DNA of 64,000 nucleotides from Phytophthora colocasiae (taxonomy: Eukaryota > Oomycota > Peronosporomycetes > Peronosporales > Peronosporaceae). The stretch lies in the NCBI GenBank assembly GCA_018806915.1, contig JAGKQI010000087.1:124001-188000 (forward strand), in the 5' to 3' direction. The translations under genes were made by a program, and so were the position numbers. The notes under the pieces were generated by a model that worked only from the letters and a program-made list of their open reading frames with translations, was not told where the DNA came from and ran no database searches. How positions within the stretch are numbered: the first letter of the stretch is position 1; the number at the start of each line of letters is the position of its first letter. Below, in pieces: positions 31,532 to 42,281 of the stretch.

Positions 31532-32449
31532 TCAGCTTGACCGTTCCTTTCCTGCAACACGTAGTTTCTTCCCGTCTGCAATCGTTACCTCGATCCCCGA
31601 GACCGTTACTTCGAAGTCGAATAGGTCTCCACGATGTGGCGTCATGTGCGATGTCGCACCACTGTCAATTAGCCACCCGGCGAGGCGTTCCTCGCCCACG
31701 GCAAACACTTCGTCATCCGTGTCACCGTTCTTCCTCGGACAGTCCCGCTTCATGTGCCCGACTTGGTCACACCTGGAAACACTTGCCCTTAAAACCGTTA
31801 CCGTTATGTCTTGAACCGTTACCCTTGCGACCGTTCCCTCGGCCTCCCTTGAACCGTTCTGCGTTACCGTTCACCCGGAACGCTTTCTCCGTGGTTTCCT
31901 TCTTCTGTAGTCGCTCGTATTCCTTGAGCAACTTCTCCTTGAACTCGATCAGCGTGATATCCTTCGTGTTCTCCACGATCGACGCGATCAGCTCGTACTC
32001 AGGTGGAAGGCTGCTGAGCAGCACCACTAGCTGCCGCGCCTCGTCCACCGGTTCCCCAACGTCTGGAGACCCACCACCAGCTCGTCGAATGCGTCCAGAT
32101 GCTTCGACATAACCGTTCCTTCCTCCATCTTGAACTCGTGCAGGCGCCGTGTCATCGCGACACGGTTGTGCAGCGTGGTACGGTTGTAGTACTCCCGAAG
32201 AGTGTTCCAAGCGTCCATCGCACGGACAGCGGAACGGATCTTCGTCTGGTGCTGCAGCTCGACGCCCTGCGCGATGATAGCCAGTGCCTTGGCGTCGTTC
32301 ATCAGCCACGCTTCTGTAATCTCGTTCTCTGGCTTGACGACTTGAACATGAGCGAGCAGCCCCTTCCTGGCGAGCGTCATTCTCATGTTGTACTCCCAGT
32401 GGAAGTAGTTTCCACTACCCAGGAGGACTTCGGCGCGCTTGGTCGTCAT
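31532..32449 (-). pseudogene. Copia-1 gag and protease region
   Basis: Gag starts at an ATG (MTTKRAEVLLGSGNYFHWEY) with the UBN2-type fold pattern (AWNTLREYYNRTTLHNR, MSKHLDAFDELVVGL). It shifts frame near 32,050 and continues LVVLLSSLPPEYELIASI to a Gly/Asn-rich tail. The zinc knuckle is split by a second frameshift between CFQ and CDQVGHMKRDC. The aspartic protease motif LIDSGATSHMT follows. Gag forms the particle and the protease matures it in intact relatives. Confidence 0.85.
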
Positions 32450-32496
32450 CTCTTGAAGCGTTCTTGAAACGGTTGAGCGTGTTGCGGCTGTTAACC

Positions 32497-32745
32497 TGTT
32501 GGTATTGAGCTTGTGGTGTTGGTGGCAAATGCCGAAGTGAGTAGATTAAAGTTAACAAAACCTGTTCTACTCGTCCTGTCCTCCTAGTAGCTCCACCTTG
32601 TTGTGTCCTTATTGTCGCTCGAACTTAGCCGAGTGTCCTCACACGCCGACCACCCAAGTAAGGTTCCTCTTCTTTAGCCAATAGGAGAGCGGTTCCGTTG
32701 AACCGTTCCAGTGAACCGTGCATGAGACGGTGCACCGGTCCAACA
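32497..32745 (-). repeat. 5' LTR of Copia-1
   Basis: 249 bp, TG...CA ends; gag begins about 48 bp inside it on the minus strand. Confidence 0.93.
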
Positions 32746-32987
32746 GTCGTCGACTGACTTTTTCAGCAAGGTTTGGACATCCTGGAGGGAAATATTCAGA
32801 GCCAAAACAGTCCCTCGTGACATATACATGTGTTTCATCGAACTCAAAATGATAGAATTCAAACTACTCCACCCTCAGATCCAACAGAGTTCGTTTCTTT
32901 CATGGAACGATTGAAGTAATACGCTTAAAAAAGTGGCACTACTCACTGGAAGATTTGGGATGTACTTCATGTAGTGAACGGATTCAA

Positions 32988-33240
32988 CATGGAGACTCCG
33001 AAACGACATACACTGGCGAAACGCCAGCAGAGAGGTCACGATGTTAGGCTCATTCCGCAGACATTGTCAATTTGATGAGGCCGTAGACGTCGAAATCCTT
33101 TAAAATTTAGCAAGTAGATTTTAACTCAAATGGTCGGCAACTTGGTTTCCAGCCGCCGACTGCCGAAGTTCTACCTCCTCCTGAACATCGAATTTGAATT
33201 CCTCGTACGTATTGACGAATTTGTCAAGCGATTTCATGTT
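32988..33240 (-). repeat. Left arm of a diverged long inverted repeat
   Basis: About 250 bp that recurs, inverted, at about 33,755-34,013. Shared landmarks include AACATGGAGACTCCGA, CGCAGACATTGTCAATT and GATGTTCAGGAGGA. The copies differ at perhaps 15-20 percent of positions. In the minus-strand sense this arm reads MKSLDKFVNTYEEFKFDVQ, but no gene is recognised. Confidence 0.65.
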
Positions 33241-33754
33241 TTTATTAAGTTTTCGCTAGCAAAACGAGAAGTCCGATAACTGTTAACCAACTAAATTCGT
33301 TTTCTAGTCAACCGATTCATCAAACATTGTTATCGCTACGAGAGATCTTAATTCCTGTGGGGCATGAATCATGATTGTATTTTGGAGACTGGATTGAATA
33401 TTTTCTGATCGCTCCAACTCGACAATTCACGAATGCGTGCAGCCAACTGAGCCACAAGATATTCGAAGCACCTGCAGGATGTACTACTTGTGGAAGGTAC
33501 AAACAACTATTGTCGTTCATGAGACTTGGAAATTTCACTCATTCATTCATTCTCTCCCCTTCTGGTTCTCGGTCATATCACATTGCAACAGCATATTCTG
33601 ACGAAAATGGCTGCTTTTGATACCCACCTTTTCTCCTTAACAATGACATGAAAATGAGTTGGTTTGCTGCAAGAAATCCCCTTCTTCGCTGCTCAATTGA
33701 CTAGTTTTCATTGATACTATATCAAGCGAGAATTTTAGCTGATTAACAATTATC

Positions 33755-34013
33755 GGAATCACTTGACCAATTTGCTATTACGGACGAGGAATCCAAATCG
33801 ATGTTCAGGAGGAAGTAAAACTTCAGCAGTCAGCGGTTCCAAACCAAGTTGCCGAAGGATTTCGATGATCACGGCCTCATCAACACCAATCTCATCTGCA
33901 TGAGAGTAGATGAATTGACAATGTCTGCGGGAGGAACCTAGCACCGCTTGTGTGCTCGGTCTTTCAACTCGCGTTTCACGAAAGTGATATCACCTCGGAG
34001 TCTCCATGTTGCA
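33755..34013 (+). repeat. Right arm of a diverged long inverted repeat
   Basis: Inverted partner of 32988-33240. The two arms flank about 510 bp of featureless DNA, as in an old foldback element or an inverted duplication. Confidence 0.65.
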
Positions 34014-34787
34014 TGAAAACAATTGCAGTATGAAACGAGGAGAGTCTTGTGCCTCTTTGTCTTCATTCCAGCTTGAGATCGCTCGGTTTCGTATATACTT
34101 CGAAGTAATAGCTAATCTAATGCCACTGAGAATATTTCGCTCCATGGAGCCCAAAGCGATCGCCATATCTCTTCCAGCGCTGAACACGATAAAAAGCCGC
34201 GTTCAAGTGTCTCAATTGCTGTGCATAATTCTCGAACGCATTGCTGGACAGTAGAGATAAACATTTTCACGAAGTATGCCGTGAGCCAAGTATGAGATCT
34301 CCAAAACCGCATCATGGACAACCGGGAGAAGACAGCGCCTCACCGACTTTTATACTTTTTTCATCCAACGGAGTTGGCGGTATGCCTTGCGAATGCAAAA
34401 CCGGAAAATCAATTGCCGTTGGATAACTTTTGCTGTAGGGACCTGCGATTTTGGCCATTTTACAAGGAGAACTTTTCGCCACCAGGGCAAAAGCAACGCT
34501 TGCCTCCATCCTGGCCAGCCCATCGTCTTCCATAGCGACGTTGTAATAACGCAGCAATTGGCCGCCGGTACCACACGTCTTCATTCTCATCTGAGTGGTT
34601 ACTTAGCATCTGAAGAAGCTGCTGAAGAAGCGTGAATCGTTGTCGACGGATGCCAGGATAGGGATTCCGATGTAGAATCAATGGGTTATCAAGTCATAAA
34701 TACTGTTGACTGCTAGGCGATGAACAAAACACGAAAAGTTGAAGGCCATGCCTTGTATAAAACTTTCACATTTTTCATTCACATCAG
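34014..34787. other. Spacer with a weak coding-like trace on the minus strand
   Basis: Around 34,400-34,690 the minus strand has frames such as HRNPYPGIRRQRFTLLQQL and VIQRQLIFRFCIRKAYRQLR, the latter IQ-motif-like. They lie in different phases with stops. It could be a relic of an unknown gene; no assignment is made. Confidence 0.3.
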
Positions 34788-36222
34788 TTAGACGACAAGC
34801 TCCTGCATTTCCTTCGACTTCATCTTTGTTGCCAGCGAATCATCAATCAGTGTGTTCTCGACTTCTAAGGCAAGGCCTGCAATAAGTTTGTCCCACAGAG
34901 CGATTCCGACGTCTAGATGTTCCGGCTGGCAGAATTTTGCAGGGATCTCTGATCTCAAACCATAGCGTTGGCCACTGAAGTATATCGACAGCTTCGTATC
35001 TCGGTCTTCTATTGATGACTTTCGCCGACGCATCACAATTTGTAAAACTGAGTGGAGCTGGAAGCCAAGCAACGTAGTAGTGCACTTGCCTCTGGGCTCT
35101 GCCACCAACTTACAGATAAAAACAACCTTGTCGTCCGCCGTATACTTGCGCACAACTTTTCGAACTTGGGCTCCGCTCGCGTCAGCATTTCCGGGGGTTG
35201 CTGCAAAATAGCTGCTTGTAATGGTGTCACATGTCTCTTCAGCTTGCTCTCCGTGGAAATCTACCATGTTAGAGAAGCCTTTCAACCGCTTCACGGACCC
35301 AGTTCCATGGTCCATGAGTACTTTCCATACTGCCTTCTCCGTCTCGTGAATATTGAAAGGTATCACCGTTTTCTGCATACGTTCGTAGAAAATGCCATCC
35401 ACAACATTGCAATCGACCTTGCGCTTCTGTCCAGGACAAGGCATCTCATCAAACCCTTTACTAGCGAAAGTAGAATCCAGATTGTTGTAAAGATCATCAA
35501 CATCTCGAATCGTTTTCGCGAAACTCTGATTGTTGTCGATTGGGCCCAGAGGGAACTTCCCAATTTTTCGCCGTTTCATGCCCAACATGTCTTCCATCAT
35601 CTGCAAGGAGAATATATATAATAGGTTCGTAAGCAGTCCGATAATAAAGCTATTCTCCAATTCGTACCTGAATCTTCCTCCGTCGCTTCAGAATGCGCTG
35701 CAGACACTTGGCCTCCTCGACCTGCAGTTCTAGCATCTCTCGTAGGCGAACATTTTCTTCTTCAGCCTCACGCCGTCTCCCCAGCTGCCTGATGGCAGCA
35801 AGTTTCCACAAAGACGCAGTCGATTTGGCCAAGGGCTGAATGCCTGACTCAACGCGTGATCGCGACGGTGGAGACATCAACTCTTCTAGTCGTACAGTCA
35901 GCTCCTCGAGCAAAATACGCTGCTGAAGGATAAGCTCCTTCCGAGACTTTGACTGCGGCTTCTTAGTCAGACTTGACTTCTCCTCGACCAGCGTGGGCGT
36001 TCTAACGGAAAGTGTCGAGTTGGCTGACGTTGGTCCGTCGGAATCGTCGGAGACGACGCTCTCATCGGAAGTCTCTGTTAACATCGCATAGTTCACGCCA
36101 GCCGAAAGCAACGTTGGCTTCGAACCGGAAGCTTGGACACGAGGAGTGCTGATCTCATCCAGTAGAGTTTTTACATCCACCGAGCCCAGTAGCTGGTCGG
36201 TGGTGTAGATGTCGATGTCCAT
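34788..36222 (-). CDS. bZIP-like / M96-like family protein (gene 10), two exons
   Basis: Exon 1 is 35668-36222 and exon 2 is 34788-35600. The 67-nt intron (35601-35667) has a GTACGA donor and a TTGCAG acceptor and splices in phase 0 to give about 455 aa. The ATG at 36222 (MDIDIYTTDQLLG) opens an acidic N-terminus like other members; the frame extends upstream without a usable ATG. A basic/leucine coil (KSRKELILQQRILLEELTVRLEEL) lies at about residues 85-115 and a second helix EEENVRLREMLELQVEEAKC at about 155-175. The C-terminal domain has DDLYNNLDSTF, VIPFNIHETEKAVWKVL, EPRGKCTTTLLGFQLHS and ENTLIDDSL. It is the intact sister of the pseudogene at 25640-27968 and related to gene 4. Confidence 0.8.
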
Positions 36223-36784
36223 TTCACTTTCAGTGCCGGCCAACGTCGGTTGGATGATTGTCTTCCATGAACTCGAGTGAGTGACTCCGTTCACTGCGCA
36301 CTGAATGAGGAGTGTCGATCGTTGTGAGACTGTTGAGTGACTGCATTGTCTTGAAAGCCTCGACGCTTGAGGGGGGAAATTCACGAGTGAGTGATTCTGA
36401 CAAATTTTAATCAAGGGACGTGTCCATCGAGTACGGAAATCTCGACGACGGCGTACAAACGATCACCTGGCTGTCGCTCGGTTTGGTGGTTATCACTGAG
36501 ATGTGGGTACATGAACATGTGAGCAAATCGCCAGTCAAAATTTTTGGTGATTCCTTAGAGCGTGTTCGCTTTGTACCTCGGGTAGAGATCGCAGTAGAAA
36601 AAGTCCCGTATCGTCTTGAGCTGCGTTCGCTACAGCTCCATCCCCACATAAAACTTTTGACCAATTACACACCAGAGTTGTCCAGCACCTCGACAGCCAG
36701 ACAAAGACAGCTCCATCGCGATGGCCCCCCGCAACCAAGCCTCACAGCACAATGGTGCTGTGCTACCAGCACTTGCGATTGGAC
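36223..36784. other. Spacer upstream of gene 10
   Basis: It contains the promoter region of gene 10 and the truncated end of the Harbinger fragment. No further gene recognised. Confidence 0.4.
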
Positions 36785-37437
36785 CACGACCCGGGGCGCA
36801 CCTCAACACTTAAAAAATAACTGTCCATTGTCACGACTGCTTGCACATTTAGAGCAGGATACCCTTTTCGGCAATAAAAACCATCAAAATCATTTGGCCG
36901 TTCAATTTCAATTAGCGATCCATCAATGGCCCCAACAACTCCAGGATAGCGATGGGGCAACTCAAAGCTCTCCTCAATTGCACTCCATCCTTCACGATCA
37001 CGGGGAAACGAGATAACTAGACATGCCACTGATTTTAACACGCGAATCACCTCCGCCGTAATCTCCTTAACATAGCTTCTTGACATTCCCATAGCGCCAC
37101 CTACCTCACGATAGCCAGCAGGTGACCCCAAAAAGTAGAGAGCTGCTGCAACCTTTTTCTCATAAGAGTGTCGTCGAACTTTAGTATTCGCAAACCGAAT
37201 TCCGCGCTCCTGAAAGAATCGTGCAAGACGTAAAAATGTATCTTTCGTGCAGCGCAAATTGTCCTCGAACCAGCTAGCGCACGCCGCCGACTGCAGCATC
37301 TCGTCAAAATGCAGGGATGTCACGGTGAGAATCTGTGAAGGACTCCTTCGCGGAAACGGCGCTCTATCAGCTCCAATCGATGCCATGGCGTGACCTACAG
37401 CCGCGCAAACAGCCAGCACCAAGTCTTCGTCGTTCAT
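36785..37437 (-). pseudogene. Second PIF/Harbinger transposase, truncated at its 3' end
   Basis: Starts at an ATG (MNDEDLVLAVCAAVG) and runs open for about 218 codons: FLRLARFFQERGIRF, YFLGSPAGYREVGGAMGMS, AIDGSLIEIERP (first catalytic Asp), FYCRKGYPALNVQAVV and VRPGSWSNRKCW. Similarity then stops and the second Asp and Glu are missing. The truncation point is about 36,785. No TIRs were found. It is a divergent relative of the copy at 13861-16702 rather than a recent duplicate. Confidence 0.85.
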
Positions 37438-37758
37438 GAATGTTGTTTTGTTCTAGAAGTTTTGTGTTTGTGGATGCTGTCTCCAGCTCTCTCTCTCCTT
37501 CTCCACCTCCGGGAGGTGGAGAGGAATGGTACATAAAACGTTGAAACGTCTCCAGATGCGTTGTTGAAACCTGCCGTCTTTTAGCCAATCAAAACCAACC
37601 TAATCGGGGCTAGGTATGCCGTCTCCATCTCCAGCAGTGAAGCGAACAGGCTCTTAGTAAGGAGTCCTTACTAGAGTTTATCCAGAATCTGGCACCATAA
37701 TCGATCAGGGCCAGAAAGATTATGATGCCTTGGACGATTTATATCACCTCAGTCATCA
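37438..37758. other. Spacer, no recognised gene
   Basis: Only the flank of the Harbinger fragment and the left target TA of the next element were seen. Confidence 0.4.
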
Positions 37759-37760
37759 TA

Positions 37761-38506
37761 CACCGATCGACAGAATGCATGGTCCATATAAAAAGGGCGC
37801 CCGTGATATAGAATTGTGTACACATTTTGTTATCAACCAATCAAATCACCCGTCGCAGCGTTCAATCGTTAAAATAAAACTCCACTAGCCACTCGATAAA
37901 ACGGAGGTCTCCACCAGCCACTCGATAAAATGGAGGCAGCGGACGTCGCAGACCCCACCACCCGCGACAGTATTGCAGGAGGCAGAGGAGGTTGCCATCA
38001 CAGGCCTCCTTGAGGAGGTGTACGCGCCAGCCAAACAACGCCGCATGCACTACATACCTACGCTCGCTTCGGCAGCAGCACATTACGCCCTCGGCTTTAC
38101 TACTCGTAGATAACTTAGTGTCATGTCTCGGGCGTATCGGAAGCTAACTTGGCGCTGTTCTACAGCCATTGCCTAAAAACGCTACCTCTGTTTGCCAGCC
38201 CTTAGACGTTGGCATTATGGGGCCTCTCAATGCGAAGCTGAAGGCGTTATGGCTGTTTGAAAAGGCTACTGCTACGACGGCGAAAGAAAAGCGCTTGGCT
38301 ACGATAAAGCGTGCCATTTCATCCATTAAAGCGGATACCGTCACTATTAATAGTGCATTTAAATAAAACCAATTTTTAGTGCAAATACAGCTGCTCTCTA
38401 TCTTTTACCAAAATCGTTATTAATTCGTTCTCACATAACCAGTCTACACACGCAGGACAGACTTTGCACCTGCGGGAAAGTGGTTCATGCATTCTGTCGA
38501 TCGGTG
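37761..38506. mobile_element. pogo-like transposon, internally deleted copy 2
   Basis: Perfect 21-bp inverted ends (CACCGATCGACAGAATGCATG at 37761 and its complement ending at 38506) lie between TA duplications (37759-37760 and 38507-38508). Outer parts match copy 1 at 24163-24884, but the outermost TIR bases differ between copies (CACCGATCGA against CACAGATTGA). At 746 bp it is a deletion derivative. Confidence 0.9.
37930..38365 (+). pseudogene. pogo-like transposase remnants (N- and C-terminal pieces)
   Basis: The 5' piece repeats the MEAAD...EEVYAPAK start seen in copy 1. The 3' piece has PKNATSVCQPLDVGIMGPLN, the conserved end of DDE_1/CENP-B-like transposases, then LKALWLFEKATATTAKEK and a stop at 38363. 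The catalytic core between them is deleted. Confidence 0.75.
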
Positions 38507-38670
38507 TACGAACAAGCAGAGTAAACACCACCTTGCTCATTGAGTTTGCAGGCTCTGGAAAAGGAAGTTGATTAACTGGTTATTCCTGGTTGCTACTATG
38601 TACTTGGCTTAGCTACAATTGTATTGAAGGTTTGAATGCTACCGCATTGTGAATTCAATGGCTACCGATA

Positions 38671-38707
38671 ATACCATTTGGCGTCATCTTTCGGCAAAAT
38701 AATCACC
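38671..38707 (+). promoter_or_regulatory. Conserved 36-bp upstream block, copy 1
   Basis: TACCATTTGGCGTCATCTTT followed by CGGCAAAATAATCACC lies just upstream of the family relic at 38741. A near-identical block is at 58437-58472, upstream of another family gene. The TCATCTTTC..CAAAA core loosely resembles the oomycete initiator. The promoter role is inferred from position and conservation. Confidence 0.4.
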
Positions 38708-38740
38708 AACAACATCTGGACTCGAAGTCACTCCAAAAGT

Positions 38741-39437
38741 GTCACCCTCTAAAGCCGAAGCCGTAGCGCATCCGTCGCGAGAAGCTGGAGATCACGTACT
38801 TACGGGACCTCGTGGATGTGTTGGAAGACAAACTGCTGTCGTTAAGCTCGAAGCGCCTCAACCGGCTTGAGTATAGGGACGATGGTACGCATTGACAGAC
38901 TTCTTCAGTAATACCTGGAGCTTATCTCCTCTAACGTTCTACCCTTCATGTAGTGTAGAACTGGCGGCGGCTTCCATAACAGCAAGTAGCCGAAATGAAG
39001 GTGCTTCAACGTGGTTTGAGATAGCTGCTCAACAATTAAAAGGCCGAAGTCTTGCAGTGGAGGAGAACCATCCGATACTCTATTGCAGCTCATAATGAGC
39101 TGGTTGGAAAACTCAAAGCCATAATCTGCAAATTAGTTGCTAATGAAGCATCTCCGGAGAACATAGATCCATTGTTGTGTCTGCAACCCAAGCGTCGTCT
39201 GAAGTTCTGGGATTTCTCGTCAACGGTGGATAAAGACATTTTTTGCGGAACAAGTAGCGAAGAATGAGATGCAGCAGCAAGTGACTCCTTCAATCCCCAA
39301 TACAATGAATGTCGATTGGGGATTATCAAGAGGGAGGATGGAAGTCAAACACCATCCGAGAATTGAAGACTGTGTTGTACTCAAAAACTGCTCTGCGATA
39401 GTACCATTCCAGCTAGAGGTGGCAGCTAGAGCTTATT
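38741..39437 (+). pseudogene. M96-like gene split by the Gypsy element (5' part)
   Basis: Keeps a basic region and coil (RIRREKLEITYLRDLVDVLE), a decayed second helix (WFEIAAQQLKGRSLAVEEN), FWDFSSTVDKDIF, and finally VLKNCSAIVPFQLEVAARAY. Frames shift and stops intervene. The trace ends at the 5-bp target duplication TTATT (39433-39437). It resumes after the Gypsy element at 46276. Confidence 0.75.
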
Positions 39438-39590
39438 TGTGACGGGCTTCTGTCACACGGTCGCCGTGGTGCACGGCGACCAATTAGATTAGCTTGTGTT
39501 TTGTTGGTCCACGGCGCCCGACCCGGGCGCCACACAGATTCAATAGACAGAGTTTCATTTACCACAAACAAGGAGCACCGCCCCGTTACA
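39438..39590 (+). repeat. 5' LTR of the Gypsy element
   Basis: 153 bp, one difference from the 3' LTR (ATAGACAG against ATAGATAG). Confidence 0.95.
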
Positions 39591-39623
39591 TCTGGTAGCA
39601 CTTTGTAGTCCGTCCACACGACC

Positions 39624-40672
39624 ATGAACGACGCTTCCTATTTCACTGAAGGGGCTGGTGCTGCCCTCGAGCATGCCAGCTTCCCCCACTTGTCCGCCTT
39701 CGAGTGGGAGGCGCTACACCGCCTTGCCGCGGTGTCCGGAGAAGGAGTCATCAAGACCTTGCTGACTGCCGGAACGGAAGAAGATCAACGACTGGCTGCT
39801 CACGAGTTCATGGCGCGTGAGCTCGCCGACCTGCGTCGGCGTGCGACGACTCCCACGCCGACCAAGAACAAGACTGACATCGTGAAGCTCGATGTCTCCT
39901 GCTACAGTGGCGATGGCGCCGCTCGCCTCCAGCTGAACCGCTGGTTCTGCGAGATCGACATCGCGATCGAAGCTCGGCAGCTGTCTACCGAGTTCGCTCG
40001 TACCCGGTTCCTTTTGTCCAAGTTGACTGGGAAGGCCAAGGAGTGGGCGCTCGGCAAGCTTGTAGCCGACCCCTCCTGCTTTCAAACGATGGAGTCACTA
40101 AAGAGCGATCTCCGCCTGGCCTTTGAGCCCCTCAAGACGAGCGTGTTCAACGCTCGGCGTTCCTCTCGCTAAAGCAGGGACGGATGTCCATGCTCGAGTA
40201 CATCCAATGGGCTCGTCACTTGGTGTCGTGCATCACGACAAATCCGGTGGACATGGCGACTCAAGTCCATGTCTTTATCTCTGGCATGAACGCTGGTTAC
40301 CAGCGCTTCTATCTGACTCGGAAGACGCCCGACTCGCTGGAGGAAGCGTTTGAGACAGCGCTGCGAGAAGACTACAGCGTGTCCGCCTCCGAGGCATTCT
40401 CTCTCACCAGACCTCCAACTACGGAGCCCGAGCCGATGGAGATTGACGCCATCCAAGATTATCGTGGTCGTCGGCATGACAGCTCGCCGACGACATCTGC
40501 CCGTCCAGCTCCGAATCCTGGTCGCGGTTCACGCCCTCTTCGATGCTTTCGCTGTCGGAAACTCGGACACCGCGCGGCTGTGTGCCGCGCCCCTGCGCCA
40601 GTACTCGCACACGTTGTTGCCGCCGATGCGGATGATATGGTCGCCGACCCAAAAAACGGCGACGACCAGTAG
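39624..40672 (+). pseudogene. Gypsy gag with zinc knuckle, one frameshift
   Basis: Starts at an ATG (MNDASYFTEG). The retrotransposon gag core is seen in KLDVSCYSGDGAARLQLNRW and RFLLSKLTGKAKEWALGKL. At about 40,130, within GAGCCCCTC, one C appears to be missing; the next frame continues MLEYIQWARHLVSCI to the zinc knuckle CFRCRKLGHRAAVC and a stop at 40672. Gag packages the RNA in intact relatives. Confidence 0.88.
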
Positions 40673-40712
40673 GTGCGGGGCGCCCTACTGGATGTGATGT
40701 GGAAGATCTCTG

Positions 40713-42281
40713 GTGGCAGATCCTCCTCCCAGCCCCCCTGTGCTTCATGCGCAATTCTTTGCCACCACCTCCGGCAGTGATCCGAGACTGATCATCCTCA
40801 GTATACACGTCAATGGCGCGAAGCGTCCGCTTCGCGCCCTGCTGGATTCAGGCGCGACGAACAACTTCGTTCGCGCCGAGAGTTTGTCGGTGTTACCGGC
40901 GGACACGCGAGTTAGGGACGGCCCCGGCCACATGGTTGTAAAGTATGCTGACGGGAAGCCGCGGCGTGTCCCGCGGCGTTCTGCCACCTTCTCTTACGAG
41001 TTCGACGGTTTCCATGGGTCCGATGACTTTCTGGTGATCGAGTTGAGCGGATCCTTCGACTGTGTCTTCGGTATCCCGTGGCTTGCTCGTCACCAGCCTC
41101 ATATTGACTGGTTGGCTCGAACCGTCCGCCCGCGCGACATTGATGTGAATGCGGTATTGACATCCCTGCGCGGGACGCCCAACCGATGGCCGCACGTTGC
41201 AGTCATGGACCCCAACTCCATGACTCCCGCTGTATCCGAAGTGAGCGATGGCCCTTCGGGTGCTCGCGAGCCTGTGACGTGTGCCGGTCTTGAGCAGGTG
41301 ACTCAAGACATGTCTGACGTGGTCGAGCATGAGTTCCCACGTCCCGATGAGCAGCGGCTCTCGGCAACAGACAACACCGTGGTAGAACCGGGGTTCCCAC
41401 GTCCCGATGAGCAGCGGCTCTCGGCAACAGACAACACCGTGGTCGAACAGGGGTTCCACGCCCGGATGAGCAGCGGCTCTCCGTTGACGATGAACAAGAA
41501 GATGTGGTTGAGCGTGGTCTCCCACGCGCGGTCGAGCAGGGGCTCCCGCATGTGGTTGAGCAGGGCTCCTGATAGAGTTGACGCCGATGTCGTGTCTCGG
41601 CGTCTGAGTACAGCAGACTTGGTCGAGCGTGGTCTCCCACTGCCTGCTACGGAAGTGTTTACCCGGCCAGTCCGTCGCCGTGGCCGTCGCAAGCCCCGGC
41701 GACCCCGCGTTCCTCCGAATGAGTCAGACGCGTCTGACTCGAGGTTATCTCCGTTCTGGTGGGGGATGACGCGGCATCGATCCCGCGAATGCACAATGTC
41801 GAAGTTGCACGCCCGCCGTGCGATGCATCAGAGATCACCAAGTTGCCTGGTCTGTCTTGGAAACACTTTCTCCGCGACTTGAAGCATGGTGAGATCGAGC
41901 AGGTTTGCATGATCGTCGCGGACAACACCGCGACGATCGCGGCTGTCGATGTAGACGCTGGTGACCCAGCGTCCAATACCCGGGAACGCCCGAAAGGCGC
42001 TGAGCCTAAGTCCGCCCGCGAGGCTCGCTCCTTGGCTCAGTCGTTGCCGGCACTCGAAGCCGCCGGCAACCCAGTCGCCCCCCTGGTTCGCGAGTTCATC
42101 GACATCTTCCTGATAAGGTGCCAGCCGCCCTTCCACCGGACCGCGGAGTCCGACACGAGATCGACCTCGTGCCTGGTGCGAAGTATTGCGTGACGAGACA
42201 GTGGCCGCTTCCCCGTGATCAAGTCGAAGCAATCGACGCCTTCTTCGAGGTCGCCGACAAGCCGGCCACGTCCGTGAGAGT
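40713..42281 (+). pseudogene. Gypsy protease and linker region, multiple frameshifts
   Basis: The retropepsin motif is ALLDSGATNNFVRAE, followed by FDCVFGIPWLARHQPHIDW. A proline/glutamate-rich linker has tandem 60-bp repeats (41334-41393, 41394-41453, partial third) encoding FPRPDEQRLSATDNTVVE. Single missing bases appear within the third repeat, near 41,560, near 42,110 (IDIF/PDKVPAALPP) and near 42,254 (DK/AGHVRES). The sequence reads on into the reverse transcriptase after each correction. Confidence 0.8.

Larger units (their letters stand above)
28099..32745 (-). mobile_element. Copia-1: Ty1/copia retrotransposon, minus orientation
   Basis: LTRs of 249 bp (28099-28347 and 32497-32745) begin TGTTGG and end CAACA and look identical. 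Flanks GTTGT and GTCGT are a 4-of-5 target duplication. On the minus strand the order is gag, zinc knuckle, protease, integrase, reverse transcriptase, RNase H, the Copia order. The coding region has several frameshifts and one in-frame stop despite identical LTRs. The whole element is unusually rich in GAACG/CGTTC. Confidence 0.95.

Noticed and set aside
40893..41525. Long minus-strand frames opposite Gypsy protease and linker
   Set aside because: GC-rich antisense shadows; the 60-bp repeats simply keep several phases open.
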